Below are positions 61,317-62,024 of a stretch of DNA of 62,024 nucleotides, piece after piece. The DNA is from UA16 sp042095135 (lineage in GTDB: Bacteria > Bacteroidota > Bacteroidia > Flavobacteriales_D > Sanyastnellaceae). Positions within the stretch are counted from its first letter, which is position 1. Each line of letters begins with the position of its first letter. The position numbers were made by a program, and so were the translations under genes. Location of the stretch: contig JBELBV010000008.1 in assembly GCA_042095135.1 (NCBI GenBank), forward strand, positions 1 through 62,024. The letters run 5' to 3'. The notes under the pieces are model-generated. The model had not been told where the DNA came from and searched no databases. It was given only the letters and a program-made list of their open reading frames with translations.

Positions 61317-62024
61317 TTATCCTTTCCAGCCGTCCTTCAGCGTCACGGCGCGGTTGAACACCGGCGCTCCTGGGGTGCTGTATTTCGAATCCAAGGTGAA
61401 ATAGCCCAGTCGAGTGAATTGGAAGACCGCCCCCACTTCGGCGTGGACGAGTGACGGTTCCACTTTACACCCTTTGAGAACATCCAAACTATTGGGATTC
61501 AAGGCGTCCATGAAATCCCCATCTGCTTCTGGCAAGGCCTCCCGGAACAACCGGTCGTACAACCGCACTTCCGCTTCTTCTGCTTGACCCGCAGCTACCC
61601 AATGGAGTGTGCCTTTAGGCTTTACGCCTGAAGTGTCTTGGCCGCTGCGGCTGTTCGGAATGTAATTCACATGCACTTCAGTCACGTTTCCGTGTTCATC
61701 CTCGATGTGGTCCGCATACTCAACGATGTAAGCAGATTTCAAGCGCACCGTTCGTCCTGGAGCCAACCGGAACCACTTCTTGTTGACATCAACCCTGAAA
61801 TCTTCAGCTTCCATCCACAGCTCACGCCCGAAAGGAATCTCACGCGTACCTGCTGCCTCATCCTCCGGGTTGTTGACAGTTGTCAGCATCTCCGTCTGGC
61901 CTTCCGGATAATTCAGCACAACCAGGCGAATGGGGTTCAGCACCGCCATGACCCGTGGAGCGCGGCGATTCAAATCGTCCCGAAGCGACCACTCCAGCAA
62001 ACTACCATCGATGGTGTTGTTGCG
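61317..62024 (-). CDS. glnS: Glutaminyl-tRNA synthetase, C-terminal part (cut by window edge)
   Basis: About 236 codons of the 3' end are present; the gene continues beyond the right edge. The frame is open to the end of the window (RNNTIDGSLLEW upstream of the first in-frame start-like codon). The anticodon-binding beta-barrel is recognised by LRDDLNRRAPRVMAVLNP, GSRQVPF-like (TREIPFGRELWME), KGTLHWVAAGQA, RLYDRLF and the final FNRAVTLKDGWKG. The catalytic Rossmann domain with HIGH and KMSKR-type motifs is outside the window. A GlnRS implies direct charging of tRNA-Gln. Confidence 0.94.
   Translation of the reverse strand, partial: RNNTIDGSLLEWSLRDDLNRRAPRVMAVLNPIRLVVLNYPEGQTEMLTTVNNPEDEAAGTREIPFGRELWMEAEDFRVDVNKKWFRLAPGRTVRLKSAYIVEYADHIEDEHGNVTEVHVNYIPNSRSGQDTSGVKPKGTLHWVAAGQAEEAEVRLYDRLFREALPEADGDFMDALNPNSLDVLKGCKVEPSLVHAEVGAVFQFTRLGYFTLDSKYSTPGAPVFNRAVTLKDGWKG

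Overview
The window looks like a chromosome segment of a marine Bacteroidota bacterium, most likely order Flavobacteriales (genus not resolvable by eye). The evidence is two proteins with type IX secretion (T9SS) sorting domains, a fused gliding-motility GldF/GldG protein, Bacteroidota-type promoters (TTTG then about 20 bases then TAnnTTTG), lineage-typical families (START-like, DUF2797, DUF4340, DUF4369/thioredoxin), and a giant secreted protein made of Cys/Asp-rich 'GCT..ACNYD..ATDDGSC' repeats. Base composition is near 50% GC throughout, and I saw no insertion sequence, prophage, integrase or CRISPR array.

Layout. 1-16 kb: a partial RNase P RNA at the left edge, a secreted M28 peptidase, a TolB-like lipoprotein, rluE, plsC, fadH, an unrecognised 1488-residue exported protein, prmA, tpiA, recQ, an RlmI-like methyltransferase and pdxH. 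16-31 kb: a PhoD-like phosphatase, a T9SS cargo, a tight four-gene operon (paaZ, S41 peptidase-like, GH92 mannosidase-like, class III aminotransferase), an M14 peptidase with an esterase, YqgE and a DUF2797 protein. 30.7-38.4 kb: a second T9SS cargo, a TlpA-like lipid/thiol protein, the 1496-residue repeat protein and an RRM protein. 38.4-48.1 kb: a five-gene minus-strand operon for beta-glucan (laminarin-type) breakdown. 48-62 kb: tRNA-Met, trmN6, a gamma-carbonic-anhydrase-like gene with a 3-oxoadipyl-CoA thiolase, a glycosyltransferase, the gldFG fusion operon, phoH-purC-tsaC, cca, and the 3' end of glnS at the right edge.

The most notable system is the 38.4-48.1 kb operon. In transcription order it encodes a 1153-residue GH94/GH149-like beta-1,3-glucan phosphorylase, a GH17-like lipoprotein, a lipoprotein fusing a clan GH-A barrel to a GH30 glucanase, a GPH-family sugar transporter, and a second GH17-like enzyme without a signal peptide. 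A coherent reading is: surface or periplasmic debranching and cutting of laminarin by GH30 and GH17, import of oligosaccharides by the GPH carrier, then cytoplasmic hydrolysis and phosphorolysis. No SusC/SusD pair is present in the window, so this is a carrier-based, phosphorolytic variant of a polysaccharide-utilisation locus.

Other items: GldF and GldG are one 824-residue polypeptide; the repeat protein carries two distinct higher-order repeats (387 bp and 399 bp); and several housekeeping genes have the -7 promoter box only 4-9 bases before the start codon, suggesting leaderless mRNAs.
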